From Lysinibacillus irui (GTDB lineage Bacteria > Bacillota > Bacilli > Bacillales_A > Planococcaceae), in the NCBI RefSeq assembly GCF_028877475.1, contig NZ_CP113527.1, positions 3,217,501 through 3,281,500 on the forward strand: DNA of 64,000 bases, in the 5' to 3' direction. Below the pieces are notes generated by a model. The model saw only the letters and a program-made list of their open reading frames with translations, was not told the DNA's origin and ran no database searches. Of this stretch, positions 47,578 through 57,365 are shown in pieces; position 1 is the first letter of the stretch, and every line of letters starts with the position of its first letter. The position numbers and the translations under genes are program-made.

Positions 47578-48693
47578 TTATTGAATTAATTCATCTACAT
47601 TTACAAATGGCAGTCCTTGTGAATCTGCTACTGCTTTATACACAAGTTGTCCATCTAATGTATTGACACCTTTTTTAAGTGCCTCATTATCGAGACAAGC
47701 CTGCTTATAGCCTTTATTGGCAATTTGAAGTGCGTATGGAATAGTATTATTCGTTAAGGCAATAGTTGATGTACGAGGTACTGCACCTGGCATATTGGCT
47801 ACTGCATAGTGTACTACACCATGTTTTACATATGTTGGATCATCATGCGTTGTCACACGATCAGATGTTGCAAAAATACCACCTTGATCAATCGCGATAT
47901 CTACCACTACTGAACCAGCTTGCATTGACTGAATCATTTCTTCAGATACAAGCTTAGGTGCTTTTGCTCCTGGAATTAAAACTGCACCAATGACTAAATC
48001 TGAATTTTTCACTGATTCTGCAATATTATAAGGATTTGAGATTAGTGTTTGAACCTCGCGACCAAACAAATCTTCTAATTGGCGTAGGCGTTCTGGGCTT
48101 AAATCAATAACTGTCACATCTGCCCCCATACCAACAGCGATTTTTGCAGCATTTGTTCCTGCGATACCCCCACCAATTACTGTCACTTTTCCGCGTTGTA
48201 CACCTGATACGCCTCCAAGTAAAATACCTTTACCAGCATGGTTTCTTTCCAAGAACTGCGCACCGATTTGCGTAGCCATTTTACCAGCTACTTCACTCAT
48301 TGGTGTTAACAAAGGTAATGAGCCATTTGCTAATTGCACAGTTTCATAGGCAATCCCTACAACCTTTTTATTTAAAAGTGCCTGAGTTAATTCAACCTCT
48401 GGCGCTAAGTGTAAATACGTGAATAAAATTTGACCTTCATAAAAATAATCATACTCTGAAGCAACAGGTTCTTTCACCTTCATGATCATTTCTTGTGACC
48501 ATGCTTCTTTAGCTGTTTGAACGATATGAGCACCAGCTGCAATGTAATCAGCATCCGTAAAGCTTGATCCTAAACCTGCTCCTGTTTCAATGTACACCTC
48601 ATGACCTGCATGTGTTAAAGTAACAACTCCCGCAGGTGTCATTGCTACACGATTTTCATTGTTTTTAATTTCCTTTGGAATACCAATCTTCAT
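47578..48693 (-). CDS. ald: Alanine dehydrogenase
   Basis: Reversible NAD-dependent deamination of L-alanine to pyruvate and ammonia; in bacilli it is important for amino acid use and sporulation. The 371-residue protein begins [20 protein letters not shown], carries substrate-binding MKVKEP and YLHLA, and the NAD motif [32 protein letters not shown] lies about 10 bases before the ATG. Over 400 bases precede it without another gene. Confidence 0.96.
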   Translation of the reverse strand: MKIGIPKEIKNNENRVAMTPAGVVTLTHAGHEVYIETGAGLGSSFTDADYIAAGAHIVQTAKEAWSQEMIMKVKEPVASEYDYFYEGQILFTYLHLAPEVELTQALLNKKVVGIAYETVQLANGSLPLLTPMSEVAGKMATQIGAQFLERNHAGKGILLGGVSGVQRGKVTVIGGGIAGTNAAKIAVGMGADVTVIDLSPERLRQLEDLFGREVQTLISNPYNIAESVKNSDLVIGAVLIPGAKAPKLVSEEMIQSMQAGSVVVDIAIDQGGIFATSDRVTTHDDPTYVKHGVVHYAVANMPGAVPRTSTIALTNNTIPYALQIANKGYKQACLDNEALKKGVNTLDGQLVYKAVADSQGLPFVNVDELIQ

Positions 48694-49116
48694 TGTTTCC
48701 TATCCCCTTCCATAACTTAAGAAATAAGCATCATATATGTAACTATGAATTGATGCACCCCTTGCAATTCCATATTACCAAACAAATGCAAAAAAAGCTT
48801 TAACTAAAGCAAATACAAATAAAATTTATAACATTTCCAAAATACAAAATATTTAAACGATGAATTGGTTGAAAAACATTATATTTAGATAGCAAATTAA
48901 TGAAACGAAAGGAACGTTAAAGAAGGCTATAGCTAATGCAAATTTAACTAGCAAAAAGACGTTTACACGCTGTAAATAGTGGGAATTAAGTAAGTAAATT
49001 TATTTGACATTTCTTCATGAAATGCCTTCACTTTTTCATAATTTTATTCCGGAAAGTATTTCCTTTAGAAAATCATTTGGTATAATCAACATATACAAAT
49101 CAGGGAGGTTTTTCAA
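48694..49116. other. Long intergenic region between ald and the UspA gene
   Basis: Very AT-rich. It holds the ald upstream region, a perfect palindrome (48962-48976, listed separately), two further short inverted repeats (catttc / gaaatg near 49005-49021 and ggaaa / tttcc at 49051-49063) and the -10 TATAAT at 49081-49086. I see no gene. Confidence 0.55.
48962..48976. promoter_or_regulatory. Unassigned palindromic operator-like site
   Basis: TTTACA and TGTAAA flank the centre cgc: a 15-base perfect dyad in the divergent region between ald and the UspA gene. No regulator gene is adjacent. Confidence 0.45.
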
Positions 49117-49566
49117 ATGGCTAATCATTATAAAAGCATTGTTGTTGCAGTAGACGGTTCAAAAGAAGCTGAATACGCATTTCGTAAATCAATTGATGTT
49201 GCAAAACGAAACGAAGGTGCTGTATTAAATCTAGTAAATGTAATCGACACTCGTTCATTCGCTGCTATTGAGGCATATGATCGTTCTATTGCGGAACGTG
49301 CTCAAGCATTTTCTGAAGAACTATTAAATGGTTACAAAAAGCAAGCTGAAGATGAAGGCTTAACAAATGTGAATCTTATCATTGAGTATGGCTCACCAAA
49401 AAATATCATTACAAAAGAACTTTCTAAAATTGTAGATGCAGATTTAATTATTTGTGGTGCAACTGGTTTAAATGCCGTTGAACGTTTCTTAATTGGCTCT
49501 GTATCTGAAGCCATTGTACGTTCAGCTAAATGTGACGTACTTGTTATCCGTACACCAGAAAACTAA
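49117..49566 (+). CDS. Universal stress protein (UspA family)
   Basis: A 149-residue single-domain Usp. It starts KSIVVAVDGSKEAEYAFRKSI and ends with the ATP-binding signature CGATGLNAVERFLIGSVSEAIVRSAKCDVLVIR (G-2x-G-9x-G-S/T type), so it probably belongs to the nucleotide-binding class. The role is general stress or energy-limitation survival. GGGAGG lies 8 bases before the ATG. A -10 TATAAT lies about 30 bases upstream; the matching -35 is poor, so an activator or another sigma factor may be involved. Confidence 0.92.
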   Translation: MANHYKSIVVAVDGSKEAEYAFRKSIDVAKRNEGAVLNLVNVIDTRSFAAIEAYDRSIAERAQAFSEELLNGYKKQAEDEGLTNVNLIIEYGSPKNIITKELSKIVDADLIICGATGLNAVERFLIGSVSEAIVRSAKCDVLVIRTPEN

Positions 49567-49578
49567 TTCGCAATACAT

Positions 49579-49609
49579 AAAAAGGTATCCTTCTAAAGGA
49601 TACCTTTTT
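49579..49609. terminator. Bidirectional terminator between the UspA gene and ytxK
   Basis: A 14-bp perfect stem aaaaaggtatcctt / aaggatacctttt(t) with a 3-base loop between convergent genes. Confidence 0.92.
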
Positions 49610-49631
49610 ACTTCTATTGGAATCGTCAGGC

Positions 49632-50561
49632 TTACTTGCCCTCTTTCCACATTTTCACTTTTTCAAAGAATAATGCCAGAGCCTGTTTATTCTGCATATT
49701 TGGTACTTTTGCTAGTAGGACTTCTTTTGGCGCTTTTAATTCTTTCGCTTGCTTTTGTAAAATCACAATGCTTTTTTCTAATGTTTTATTGGCAAACATA
49801 GAGTCAGGTAATTGAATGATCGCCTGAATCCAAGCATGCTTTTGAATATATTTGTGTAGTTGCTTAGATTGTTCCGAATCGAAAAGATGAGAGGGCGCAA
49901 GGAAAAATAAATAGCCACCATCTTTTGTATAATTCATCGATTGTTCAATAAATAAATGGTGTGCATAACTCATTCCCTCAGACGGACATAGTTCATAGTT
50001 GAGTGCCACTTCTTCATTTGGATAATAGCCTACAGGTAAATCACAAACAACTGCATCAACTGGGTTTACCAATAAATCCTCTAAGGCATCTTGACGGTAT
50101 AAAGAAATAGGCTGCTCTGTTAAGTCAGCAGTGGCCGCAGCAAGGCGAATAAGTAGTTCGTCCACTTCAACACCAGTCGCTTCCACTTTGCCATCTAATA
50201 GATTCATGACCGTCAGTAGTAAATTACCTGTACCTACTGCTGGATCCATGATTGAAATCTTTTCATTTTCAAGACGCTCTACAAAAATTTGTTCCACAAA
50301 ATAGCCAACGAGTAAACCTAATGTATCTGGTGTCATTTGATGATTTGGCTGCGAACCTTTACGCATTCCTTTTAAAATGGCGATTTGAATAGCTTTACGA
50401 ATATCCTCTTTTGTCGCACCCTGTTGTGAAAAATCAACTTCACCATCGAGCCATGCTTCTAGACCATCTAGTAACCCCTCTAACAGTGTTATATTGTGTT
50501 CTTTTTCGATTTTTTCGGCATGCTCATTAAGCAAACCAAATAATTTCTCGATATTTTCCAT
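49632..50561 (-). CDS. ytxK: Class I SAM-dependent methyltransferase, YtxK-like
   Basis: A 309-residue protein with the architecture of N6-adenine DNA methyltransferase cores: IMDPAVGTGNLLLTVMN (SAM motif I), ATGVEVDELLIRLA and the motif IV position reading CDLPVGYYP where NPPY is usual. The altered NPPY casts doubt on base methylation. No restriction or specificity gene is near. It follows tpx, as in B. subtilis. The ATG at 50561 has AAAGGAAG 6 bases upstream; a longer frame runs back into the tpx terminator and is rejected. Confidence 0.85.
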   Translation of the reverse strand: MENIEKLFGLLNEHAEKIEKEHNITLLEGLLDGLEAWLDGEVDFSQQGATKEDIRKAIQIAILKGMRKGSQPNHQMTPDTLGLLVGYFVEQIFVERLENEKISIMDPAVGTGNLLLTVMNLLDGKVEATGVEVDELLIRLAAATADLTEQPISLYRQDALEDLLVNPVDAVVCDLPVGYYPNEEVALNYELCPSEGMSYAHHLFIEQSMNYTKDGGYLFFLAPSHLFDSEQSKQLHKYIQKHAWIQAIIQLPDSMFANKTLEKSIVILQKQAKELKAPKEVLLAKVPNMQNKQALALFFEKVKMWKEGK

Positions 50562-50586
50562 AGATAACTTCCTTTCACACAGAAAA

Positions 50587-50613
50587 GAGCCGTGACAAAA
50601 CACGTCACAGCCC
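50587..50613 (-). terminator. Terminator of tpx
   Basis: Stem with one G-T pair and one mismatch (gagccgtgac / gtcacagccc) followed by TTTTC on the minus strand. It lies in the tpx-ytxK gap. Confidence 0.75.
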
Positions 50614-50649
50614 ATTTGTCTAGTATTATCTTAGCCTAAAAGCAGCTCA

Positions 50650-51153
50650 TTATGCTAGTGCTTTAACAGCTGCAACGGCCGCTTCATAGTTTGGATGATC
50701 TGTAGCTTCAGGTACATACTCAACATATGTCACTTTATTATTTGCATCCACAACGAAAACTGCACGTGTCAGAAGACGTAATTCTTGAATGTACACGCCA
50801 TATGCTTCACCAAATGAAAGGTCGCGGTGATCAGAAACAGTTTGAACTGCATCAATACCTGCTGCCCCACACCAACGCTTCTGAGCAAATGGAAGATCTA
50901 CGGATACTGTATAAATGACTACATTATCGCCTAAATTAGCTGCTTCTTCATTGAAACGGCGTGTTTGCGCATCACATACACCAGTATCTAATGATGGTAC
51001 AACACTAAATAAACGAATTTTTCCTTCTGAATCTTTTAATGTTACAGGTGATAGGTCATTCGCTAATACTGTAAAATCAGGAGCTTGATCGCCCACCTTT
51101 ACTTCATTTCCTACTAGTGTTACAGGACCATTTTTAAATGTTACTTGTGCCAT
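50650..51153 (-). CDS. tpx: Thiol peroxidase Tpx
   Basis: An atypical 2-Cys peroxiredoxin that reduces hydroperoxides using thioredoxin. The 167-residue protein has peroxidatic Cys 60 in [16 protein letters not shown] and resolving Cys 95 in [11 protein letters not shown], the family pattern. AGGAGG lies 8 bases before the ATG. It lies between yteJ and ytxK; the B. subtilis genes ytfJ and ytfI that lie beside tpx there are absent here. Confidence 0.96.
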   Translation of the reverse strand: MAQVTFKNGPVTLVGNEVKVGDQAPDFTVLANDLSPVTLKDSEGKIRLFSVVPSLDTGVCDAQTRRFNEEAANLGDNVVIYTVSVDLPFAQKRWCGAAGIDAVQTVSDHRDLSFGEAYGVYIQELRLLTRAVFVVDANNKVTYVEYVPEATDHPNYEAAVAAVKALA

Positions 51154-51295
51154 ATAAACGCCTCCTAATCATCATATGTACATAATATTACTAAATGAAG
51201 GGAATTAATTGCAACTAAGTTAGCTTACTTTATTAGAATGTGCTATTTAATAGGAAAGACTGCCTCACTATTATTTCGAGACAGCCTCTTGCTTA

Positions 51296-51919
51296 CTATT
51301 CATTTTTTTCTTCTAGCTTGGCTAGTTCAGGTTTTTCCTCTTGCACTTGATTTTCTATCATCTCTTCTTGATTCAAAGAAGCTATAGGTACGACATCCTT
51401 TTCAATAAAGACTTTTTCGTGTACCACGGTTGTATCTGCAAAATAATCATGTAAACCCTGGTTTTCTGGTAGAATGACGACCAAAATATAAAGTGGCATA
51501 AAAACATTATTAATAATGCGGCCAATCCAATCACGGAATAACACATCTGACCATGTTAGCTTATCATGTTTTAATGAAATAACACGTAATCCAAAAACCA
51601 TTTTCCCTAATGTTTGCCCAAAGAACTTTGTCATTAGCACAAAATAGCTATAATAGAGAATTGCCGTGATGAGAGAAATCGGCGCATACCAAACGGTGTC
51701 TGATAAGGACCAATCCATTAGATAAAAGATAGGATTGAAGAGTATTCCACCTACAGCAGATATTATGAAACCATCTAATAAAAATGCCCAAAATCGAATC
51801 CAAAAGCCAGCGGTTTTTAACGCATAGTTTGTAGGCTTTGCCGATTTTTCTGAGGTGTTGATAAGAAAGCCATTTTCCATAGAGGGTGAGCCCTGCATAA
51901 CAATTTCATTGTTTGTCAT
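51296..51919 (-). CDS. yteJ: RDD family membrane protein (YteJ-like)
   Basis: A 207-residue protein with the RDD domain: AGFWIRFWAFLLDGFI (Arg-Asp), then GQTLGKMVFGLRVIS and LFRDWIGRIIN. There are three or four membrane segments and a long Glu/Lys-rich cytoplasmic tail. Function is unknown; RDD proteins are suspected small-ion or membrane-stress proteins. It starts 12 bases after sppA ends, so the two are co-transcribed, as in B. subtilis. Confidence 0.87.
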   Translation of the reverse strand: MTNNEIVMQGSPSMENGFLINTSEKSAKPTNYALKTAGFWIRFWAFLLDGFIISAVGGILFNPIFYLMDWSLSDTVWYAPISLITAILYYSYFVLMTKFFGQTLGKMVFGLRVISLKHDKLTWSDVLFRDWIGRIINNVFMPLYILVVILPENQGLHDYFADTTVVHEKVFIEKDVVPIASLNQEEMIENQVQEEKPELAKLEEKNE

Positions 51920-51931
51920 TGTACTTCCCCC

Positions 51932-52945
51932 TTAGTATTCCCCATATAAATACATCATTTTAGGCGCACTGTAGTCCGTCATAATTTTCATTAGCATCTT
52001 TTCTTCCGCAGAGGGACCAAATATGGAGCCTATTTTCATACCAACATACGATTGCCAGCCTCCCATATCATATGCATACTCAAATAATGCAGCATCTTCA
52101 AGGCCATAATCTGCTCTTAACGCTGCGATAGCTGCTTCTTCATCCCCAATTTCATCAATTAAGCCTGCCTCAAGCGCTTTTGTACCACCAAGAATACGAC
52201 CATCTGCCACTTTCTTCACGTCTGCTTCAGACATATTACGACCTTGCTCTACTATGTCCACAAATTCTTCATATGTTTCATTAATCATATCTTGCATCAT
52301 GGCACGTTCCTCTGCTGTCACTTCACGCATTGGACTTAGCATATCCTTATGTTCACCTGATTTAAACGTTTCAAATTTCACACCAACTTTTTCAGCTAAT
52401 GCTTGGTAGTTAATAGATTGCATAATAACACCAATCGATCCTGTAATTGTATCACGATGCGCAAATATTTTATCTGCAGGTGCTGAAATATAATATCCAC
52501 CTGATGCAGCCATAGAATCCATAGATACATAAATTGGAATTTGACGTTCTTCTTTAATCTTTAAGAGCTTTTTATAAATATCTGCTGATTCTTTGACGCC
52601 ACCACCTGGTGAATTGACACTTAAAACAATGCCTTGTACTGAATCATCATACAAAATATTATCCAATTGCTCTAGGAAAAATTGATGATCATAGGCAACT
52701 GGTTGCCATAATGTACTTGAGCCGATATCTTGAATTGTTCCATCTACCTTTAAATAAGCGATCCGCTTATCAAAATTATCTCCTTCAATTACATTTTCAT
52801 ATACATCTAAATTATTTCCTGCCATTAAACTATCAAAATTACCTAGGAAATCTGCTTTAAATAGAGCAAAAATGGTGTTAATCCCCAATGAAAATAATAA
52901 AAGAACACCTGCGACTACTAAAGCAACCCACCTTTTAACATTCAT
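51932..52945 (-). CDS. sppA: Signal peptide peptidase SppA
   Basis: Membrane-anchored S49 serine protease that degrades cleaved signal peptides and helps resist lantibiotics in B. subtilis. The 337-residue protein has one N-terminal anchor (about residues 6-28), the nucleophile Ser 148 in SMAASGG and the general base Lys 200 in SGEHKDMLSP: a Ser-Lys dyad. NSPGGGVKES forms the oxyanion region. The ATG at 52945 has GGAGG 9 bases upstream; the longer frame begins with GTG inside the ribosome binding site and is rejected. Confidence 0.93.
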   Translation of the reverse strand: MNVKRWVALVVAGVLLLFSLGINTIFALFKADFLGNFDSLMAGNNLDVYENVIEGDNFDKRIAYLKVDGTIQDIGSSTLWQPVAYDHQFFLEQLDNILYDDSVQGIVLSVNSPGGGVKESADIYKKLLKIKEERQIPIYVSMDSMAASGGYYISAPADKIFAHRDTITGSIGVIMQSINYQALAEKVGVKFETFKSGEHKDMLSPMREVTAEERAMMQDMINETYEEFVDIVEQGRNMSEADVKKVADGRILGGTKALEAGLIDEIGDEEAAIAALRADYGLEDAALFEYAYDMGGWQSYVGMKIGSIFGPSAEEKMLMKIMTDYSAPKMMYLYGEY

Positions 52946-53068
52946 GTCTTTCCGCCTCCTTAACACGTAATACGAATGACTAGCTTTTTTGTTTCATTTT
53001 TTTGCAATCATATGCAAAAAGATTTATACTATTTATTTCCTCATAATACCTTACCTAAAAAAACAAAA

Positions 53069-53106
53069 AAAATCAAAGTCCATTGCCATTCTTGAACTTT
53101 GATTTT
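53069..53106 (-). terminator. Terminator of the acyl-CoA synthetase gene
   Basis: An 11-bp stem aaaatcaaagt / actttgatttt followed by a long T run on the minus strand. Confidence 0.88.
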
Positions 53107-53132
53107 CGACATTATTTCCTAGGAAATGATAA

Positions 53133-54713
53133 TTAGTGTAGTTGTTTTGCTTCTTGCTGTCTTAATTCAACACGTCGAATTTTCCCCGAGGATGTTTTCG
53201 GTAGCTCTTCCACAAATTCAATAGCACGCGGATATTTATAAGGTGCTGTCAATAGTTTCACATGATCTTGAAGAGTTCGAATAAGTGCTTCATCACCATT
53301 TTCAGCATTTCGAAGTACAACAAAAGCTTTAACAATATTTCCCCGAACTTTATCTGGGCTCGCAATAACAGCCGCTTCTTTTACAGCTGGGTGCTTCATC
53401 AAAGCATCTTCTACCTCAAATGGCCCAATTGTGTAGCCAGAGGATATAATGACATCATCTCCACGACCCTCAAACCAAAAGTAACCATCTTGATCTTTAT
53501 AAGCACGATCACCTGTAATATACCACTCTCCACGGAATTGTAAATTTGTTCGTTCCGGGTCATTTAAATATTTTTTAAACAGTGCGGGAGTGGTGCGATG
53601 AACAGCAATATCGCCAACTTCTCCAACAGCAACAGGGTTACCGAAATCGTCTATAATTTCAACCTTATTGCCAGGAGTTGGTTTTCCCATAGAACCAATT
53701 CTAGCTTCCATTCCAACCATTGTGCCAACAAGTAATGTGTTTTCCGTCTGACCGTAGCCATCTCGGACTTGCAAATCGAAAGTCTTCGAAAATACGTTAA
53801 TGACCTCGCTATTCAAAGGCTCTCCTGCTGATACAGCTTGACGAAGTGCCGTTAAATCGAATTCATGTAAATGTTCTAGTGCTGCCATAAAACGATATTC
53901 TGTAGGTGTGCAACATAAAACATTTATTTTAAATTTTTCGAGTAACCTTAGATAGGTAGATGCATCAAATTTCCCCTTATATACAAATGCAGTAGCGCCA
54001 CTCCCTAATGTTGCTAGAAACGGACTCCAAATCCATTTTTGCCAACCTGGTGCTGCTGTCGCCCAAACAATATCATCTTCTTGCACACCTAACCAGTGTG
54101 GTGCTGTTGTTCGTAAATGTGCATAGCCCCAGCTATGAGTATGTACAGCTGCTTTTGGGTTTCCTGTTGTACCACTTGTATAAGCTAAGAATGCAGTATC
54201 TGTACTTTTTGTTGGAGAAGAACTTATGTAAGTTGTAGGTTGAATGCGCATTTTTTCTAAAAGTGGTTGCCAAGGTTCATGGGCCTTCCCTATAACAAAT
54301 TGTTGCATTCCTTGTAAATTGTTCACCTGATCAAATTGATCAATATAAGGCTCGTAAGCAACAATTCCTTTAGCATTTGCATGCTTGATGCGATATTCAA
54401 TGTCTTTAGTTCTTAGCATTTCTGAGCTCGGAATAATGGTTAATCCAGCTTTCAATGCTGCAATATATACAATATATGCTTCCACTGAACGAGGTACCAT
54501 CACTAAAATCACATCACCTTTTGATAAACCTTGCATCGTGAATACGTGTGCAGCTTGATTTGCCCTGTCAAGTAAATATGCATATGTAATAAATTGTACA
54601 TCCTTATTTTCCTCGTAAATAATTAATGCATTTTTTGTTGTATCTTGAGCATATTTTTCAATTTCATCTGTTATGTTATACCATTCTGGTGCAACTAAAT
54701 CTTGTCTCTTCAT
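53133..54713 (-). CDS. ytcI: Acyl-CoA synthetase of the acetate / medium-chain type (YtcI-like)
   Basis: A 526-residue ANL-superfamily adenylating enzyme that joins a carboxylic acid to CoA through an acyl-AMP. Core motifs: FLAYTSGTTGNPKAAVHTH (P-loop), DGYGQTEN, WYITGDRAYKDQDGYFWFEGRGDDVI (A8 hinge) and LPKTSSGKIRR with the catalytic Lys. Shorter than AcsA (about 570-650 residues) and closer to the MACS type, so the substrate may be acetate or a short to medium chain acid. B. subtilis ytcI occupies the same place near sppA. Confidence 0.88.
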   Translation of the reverse strand: MKRQDLVAPEWYNITDEIEKYAQDTTKNALIIYEENKDVQFITYAYLLDRANQAAHVFTMQGLSKGDVILVMVPRSVEAYIVYIAALKAGLTIIPSSEMLRTKDIEYRIKHANAKGIVAYEPYIDQFDQVNNLQGMQQFVIGKAHEPWQPLLEKMRIQPTTYISSSPTKSTDTAFLAYTSGTTGNPKAAVHTHSWGYAHLRTTAPHWLGVQEDDIVWATAAPGWQKWIWSPFLATLGSGATAFVYKGKFDASTYLRLLEKFKINVLCCTPTEYRFMAALEHLHEFDLTALRQAVSAGEPLNSEVINVFSKTFDLQVRDGYGQTENTLLVGTMVGMEARIGSMGKPTPGNKVEIIDDFGNPVAVGEVGDIAVHRTTPALFKKYLNDPERTNLQFRGEWYITGDRAYKDQDGYFWFEGRGDDVIISSGYTIGPFEVEDALMKHPAVKEAAVIASPDKVRGNIVKAFVVLRNAENGDEALIRTLQDHVKLLTAPYKYPRAIEFVEELPKTSSGKIRRVELRQQEAKQLH

Positions 54714-54911
54714 GGCAAATGCCCCCTTTTGCTATGACACATTATAAAACTCTTTTTTCAGCATTTTCAATGGTTTGCGCTTAATTTTGGAAAAGTCATG
54801 ACAACTATCATACTCTGCTATATGGCATCGGTCACATTTTGTCGATTGGTAAACTTGCTATTGAATACAATTGAAAAGTATGGTACATTTTGGTCAACTA
54901 AAAGCAAGATT

Positions 54912-54988
54912 GCAGGGGGACTCGTCAAGAGTTGAGAAGGTAAAACCTGACCCTTTGAACCTGTTAGTTAATACTGACGTAGGGAGCA
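54912..54988 (+). promoter_or_regulatory. TPP riboswitch (THI element)
   Basis: The conserved aptamer parts are present in order: GGGGGACT, GTTGAGAAGG, ACCTGACCCTTTGAACCTG and the closing GACGTAGGGAG. It is followed by an intrinsic terminator and then thiMDE, so thiamin pyrophosphate binding should stop transcription. Confidence 0.95.
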
Positions 54989-55005
54989 ATAAACATCTAT
55001 TGATG

Positions 55006-55049
55006 AAAGGCTCTTTTTCGTGCATTTTTACACAAAAAGAGCCTTTTTT
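55006..55049 (+). terminator. Regulated terminator of the TPP riboswitch
   Basis: Stem aaaggctctttttcg / (c)aaaaagagccttt with a T6 run, located between the aptamer and thiM. Confidence 0.9.
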
Positions 55050-55083
55050 GCATGCTTACGTCCATCCATAAAGGAGGACTACG

Positions 55084-55851
55084 ATGATATTTCAAACAAT
55101 CCGTCAACAGCAACCACTGATTCATTGTATTACAAATTATGTGGTAGCAAATTTCCAAGCAAATGGTTTATTAGCAATAGGCGCTTCCCCGGTTATGGCT
55201 GATGATAGCCATGAGGTAGAGGAAATGGTAGCACTCGCTCAAGCCTTGTTAATTAACATCGGTACACTCAATGATCGAACTAAAGAATCAATGTTGTTAG
55301 CAGGCAAAATGGCCAATAAACTTGGAATTCCAGTCATTTTAGATCCTGTCGGTGCTGGTGCCACTACTTATCGAAAAGAAACGGTACGATACTTGCTTGA
55401 GGAAGTACATTTTTCGGTCATTCGTTGTAATGTTGGGGAACTAGCAGCAATAGCCAATGTTGACTGGCAACAAAAAGGTGTCGATAGTGGGAATGGCTCC
55501 ATTGCTTTAGAAGAAGAGGCGATTTTATTAGCCCAACATTATCAATGCATTGTTATCATAACAGGAGAACGAGATTTTATAACAGATGGTGTGGATAGCC
55601 AATGGATAAATGGCGGGAATATGCAAATGACCGAGGTAACAGGGACAGGCTGTTTACTTAGTGCTATTTGCGGTGCCGCCTATATTGCAGGCCATAATCC
55701 ATACAGACAATTAGCGGACACATTAACTTACTATAAAAAAGCTGCGGTACTGGCGTCAGCGTTTACATCAGATATTGGTGATTTCCAAATAGCTTTACTA
55801 AATGCTCTTTATCGCATATCGAAGGATGGTGAAGCTTCATGCATATTGTAA
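55084..55851 (+). CDS. thiM: Hydroxyethylthiazole kinase
   Basis: Salvage kinase that phosphorylates 4-methyl-5-(2-hydroxyethyl)thiazole for thiamin synthesis. The 255-residue ribokinase-fold protein has [30 protein letters not shown] and the catalytic [18 protein letters not shown] lies 6 bases before the ATG. First gene of thiM-thiD-thiE under the TPP riboswitch; it overlaps thiD by 13 bases. Confidence 0.96.
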   Translation: MIFQTIRQQQPLIHCITNYVVANFQANGLLAIGASPVMADDSHEVEEMVALAQALLINIGTLNDRTKESMLLAGKMANKLGIPVILDPVGAGATTYRKETVRYLLEEVHFSVIRCNVGELAAIANVDWQQKGVDSGNGSIALEEEAILLAQHYQCIVIITGERDFITDGVDSQWINGGNMQMTEVTGTGCLLSAICGAAYIAGHNPYRQLADTLTYYKKAAVLASAFTSDIGDFQIALLNALYRISKDGEASCIL

Positions 55852-56663
55852 CGACGATTGCAGGCTCAGATAGTGGTGGCGGTGCAGGCATACAGGCTGA
55901 TTTAAAAACATTTCAGGAATTAGGGGTGTTTGGTACTTCAGTAATTACAGCTTTGACAGCACAAAATACAATGGGTGTGTCAGGAGTTTTCCCTATTGAT
56001 CACTCCTTTGTTGAAAAACAATTTCAAGCTTTAATCGAAGATTTTTCAATTGCTGCAATTAAAACAGGGATGCTTTATTCCTCTGATATTATTAAAGCTA
56101 TCGCACATATGATTCATAATCAAAACATCCCACTAATTGTTGATCCAGTAATGATTGCAAAGGGTGGAGAAAGCTTATTACTGCAAGAAGCTATTGAAGC
56201 AATGCGCTCTTCTCTACTACCACTTGCTACGATCGTTACCCCCAATATCCCTGAAGCAGAGGCTCTGACAGGGAGAAAAATACATGATGTTTCAGATATA
56301 CGTGAAGTAGCTCAAGGTTTTTTTCAATTAGGTGTACATTGCGTCATTCTTAAAGGTGGCCATTTAGCAGATCCAAATTTTGCTATTGATTATGTATTTT
56401 TTCAAAACGGTAAATCTTTTTCTATGCAAACTCCACGTATTCAAACGTCCAATACCCATGGCACAGGTTGCACATTTTCAGCAGCAATCACTGCTTTTCT
56501 TGGTCAAGGTTTTGCGATGGATAAGGCAATTATCGAAGCTAAAAAATTTATTCAATTAGCAATTTTACATGATTTATCTATTGGTCATGGTTATGGACCA
56601 ACAAATCATTTTGCTTATCAACTGCATAAGGATTCCTGTGAGGTGTTGATTTATGAAACGTGA
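55839..56663 (+). CDS. thiD: Hydroxymethylpyrimidine (phosphate) kinase
   Basis: Phosphorylates the pyrimidine half of thiamin (HMP to HMP-P to HMP-PP). The 274-residue ribokinase-fold protein has [19 protein letters not shown] at the start, VTALTAQNT-like [22 protein letters not shown] and the anion hole [12 protein letters not shown]. It overlaps thiM by 13 and thiE by 11 bases, so the operon is tightly coupled. Pyridoxal kinase (PdxK-type ThiD) is an alternative in this family, but the operon favours thiamin. Confidence 0.94.
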   Translation: MHIVTTIAGSDSGGGAGIQADLKTFQELGVFGTSVITALTAQNTMGVSGVFPIDHSFVEKQFQALIEDFSIAAIKTGMLYSSDIIKAIAHMIHNQNIPLIVDPVMIAKGGESLLLQEAIEAMRSSLLPLATIVTPNIPEAEALTGRKIHDVSDIREVAQGFFQLGVHCVILKGGHLADPNFAIDYVFFQNGKSFSMQTPRIQTSNTHGTGCTFSAAITAFLGQGFAMDKAIIEAKKFIQLAILHDLSIGHGYGPTNHFAYQLHKDSCEVLIYET

Positions 56664-57294
56664 GGATTTACAACTTTATTTTATTATGGGCACAAGCAAT
56701 GTTAGTCATCAGAATCCCCTTCATGTACTAGAGAGAGCGTTGCAAGCTGGAATTACCATGTTTCAATTTCGAGAAAAAGGTTCCCATGCATTAACTGGAT
56801 TTGCCTATGAACAATTTGCACGTCAATGTCAAAAACTATGTCAACAATATAACGTTCCTTTTATTGTCAATGATGATGTCGAACTTGCATTACGACTTGG
56901 TGCGGACGGTGTTCATATCGGACAAGATGATTTACATGTTAGCATAGCACGTAAAAAAATTGGTAATATGATTCTTGGTGTTTCTGTGCATTCCCAGGAC
57001 GAACTAGAAACAGCCATTATCCATCAAGCAGATTATGTAGGTATTGGTCCGATTTTTGCAACAACTTCAAAACGGGATGCACAATCACCATGTGGTACAA
57101 ATTTTTTGCAGCAAGCTCACAATTTCTATCCTGAATTACCAATTGTAGCGATTGGTGGAATTAACCCTACCAATGCATACGCCGTATTTCAAGCTGGGGC
57201 AGATGGTATTGCTGTTATTTCAGCTATCTGTGAAAGTATAGATATTAAGCATACAGTAAATACGTTAAGGTCTGTGACACGCATAAATGGTTGA
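56653..57294 (+). CDS. thiE: Thiamin-phosphate synthase
   Basis: Joins HMP-PP with thiazole phosphate to make thiamin phosphate. The 213-residue TIM-barrel protein has FQFREKG, PFIVNDDVELALRLGADGVHIGQDD, GVSVHS, VGIGPIFATTSKRDA and AIGGINP. GAGGTG lies 7 bases before the ATG. It is the last gene of the operon, with a terminator 15 bases downstream. No thiC or thiG is in the window, so what is visible is the salvage half of the pathway. Confidence 0.95.
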   Translation: MKREDLQLYFIMGTSNVSHQNPLHVLERALQAGITMFQFREKGSHALTGFAYEQFARQCQKLCQQYNVPFIVNDDVELALRLGADGVHIGQDDLHVSIARKKIGNMILGVSVHSQDELETAIIHQADYVGIGPIFATTSKRDAQSPCGTNFLQQAHNFYPELPIVAIGGINPTNAYAVFQAGADGIAVISAICESIDIKHTVNTLRSVTRING

Positions 57295-57308
57295 TTTTTA
57301 AACAAACT

Positions 57309-57340
57309 AAAACCAGTGCCTTTTTACGGTCACTGGTTTT
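57309..57340 (+). terminator. Terminator of thiMDE
   Basis: A 10-bp stem aaaaccagtg / cactggtttt with a 12-base loop. It may also serve the convergent SASP gene. Confidence 0.85.
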
Positions 57341-57365
57341 AAGTTTATAAATGCTTAGTCAGCAT

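Noticed and set aside
49632-50561. Restriction-modification or phage-defence locus around the methylase-like gene
   Set aside because: No nuclease, specificity subunit or other defence gene is nearby, and the gene sits in a conserved housekeeping order.
54871-55202. Small plus-strand frames over the thiM leader
   Set aside because: They cover the TPP riboswitch and its terminator and share no coding signals.
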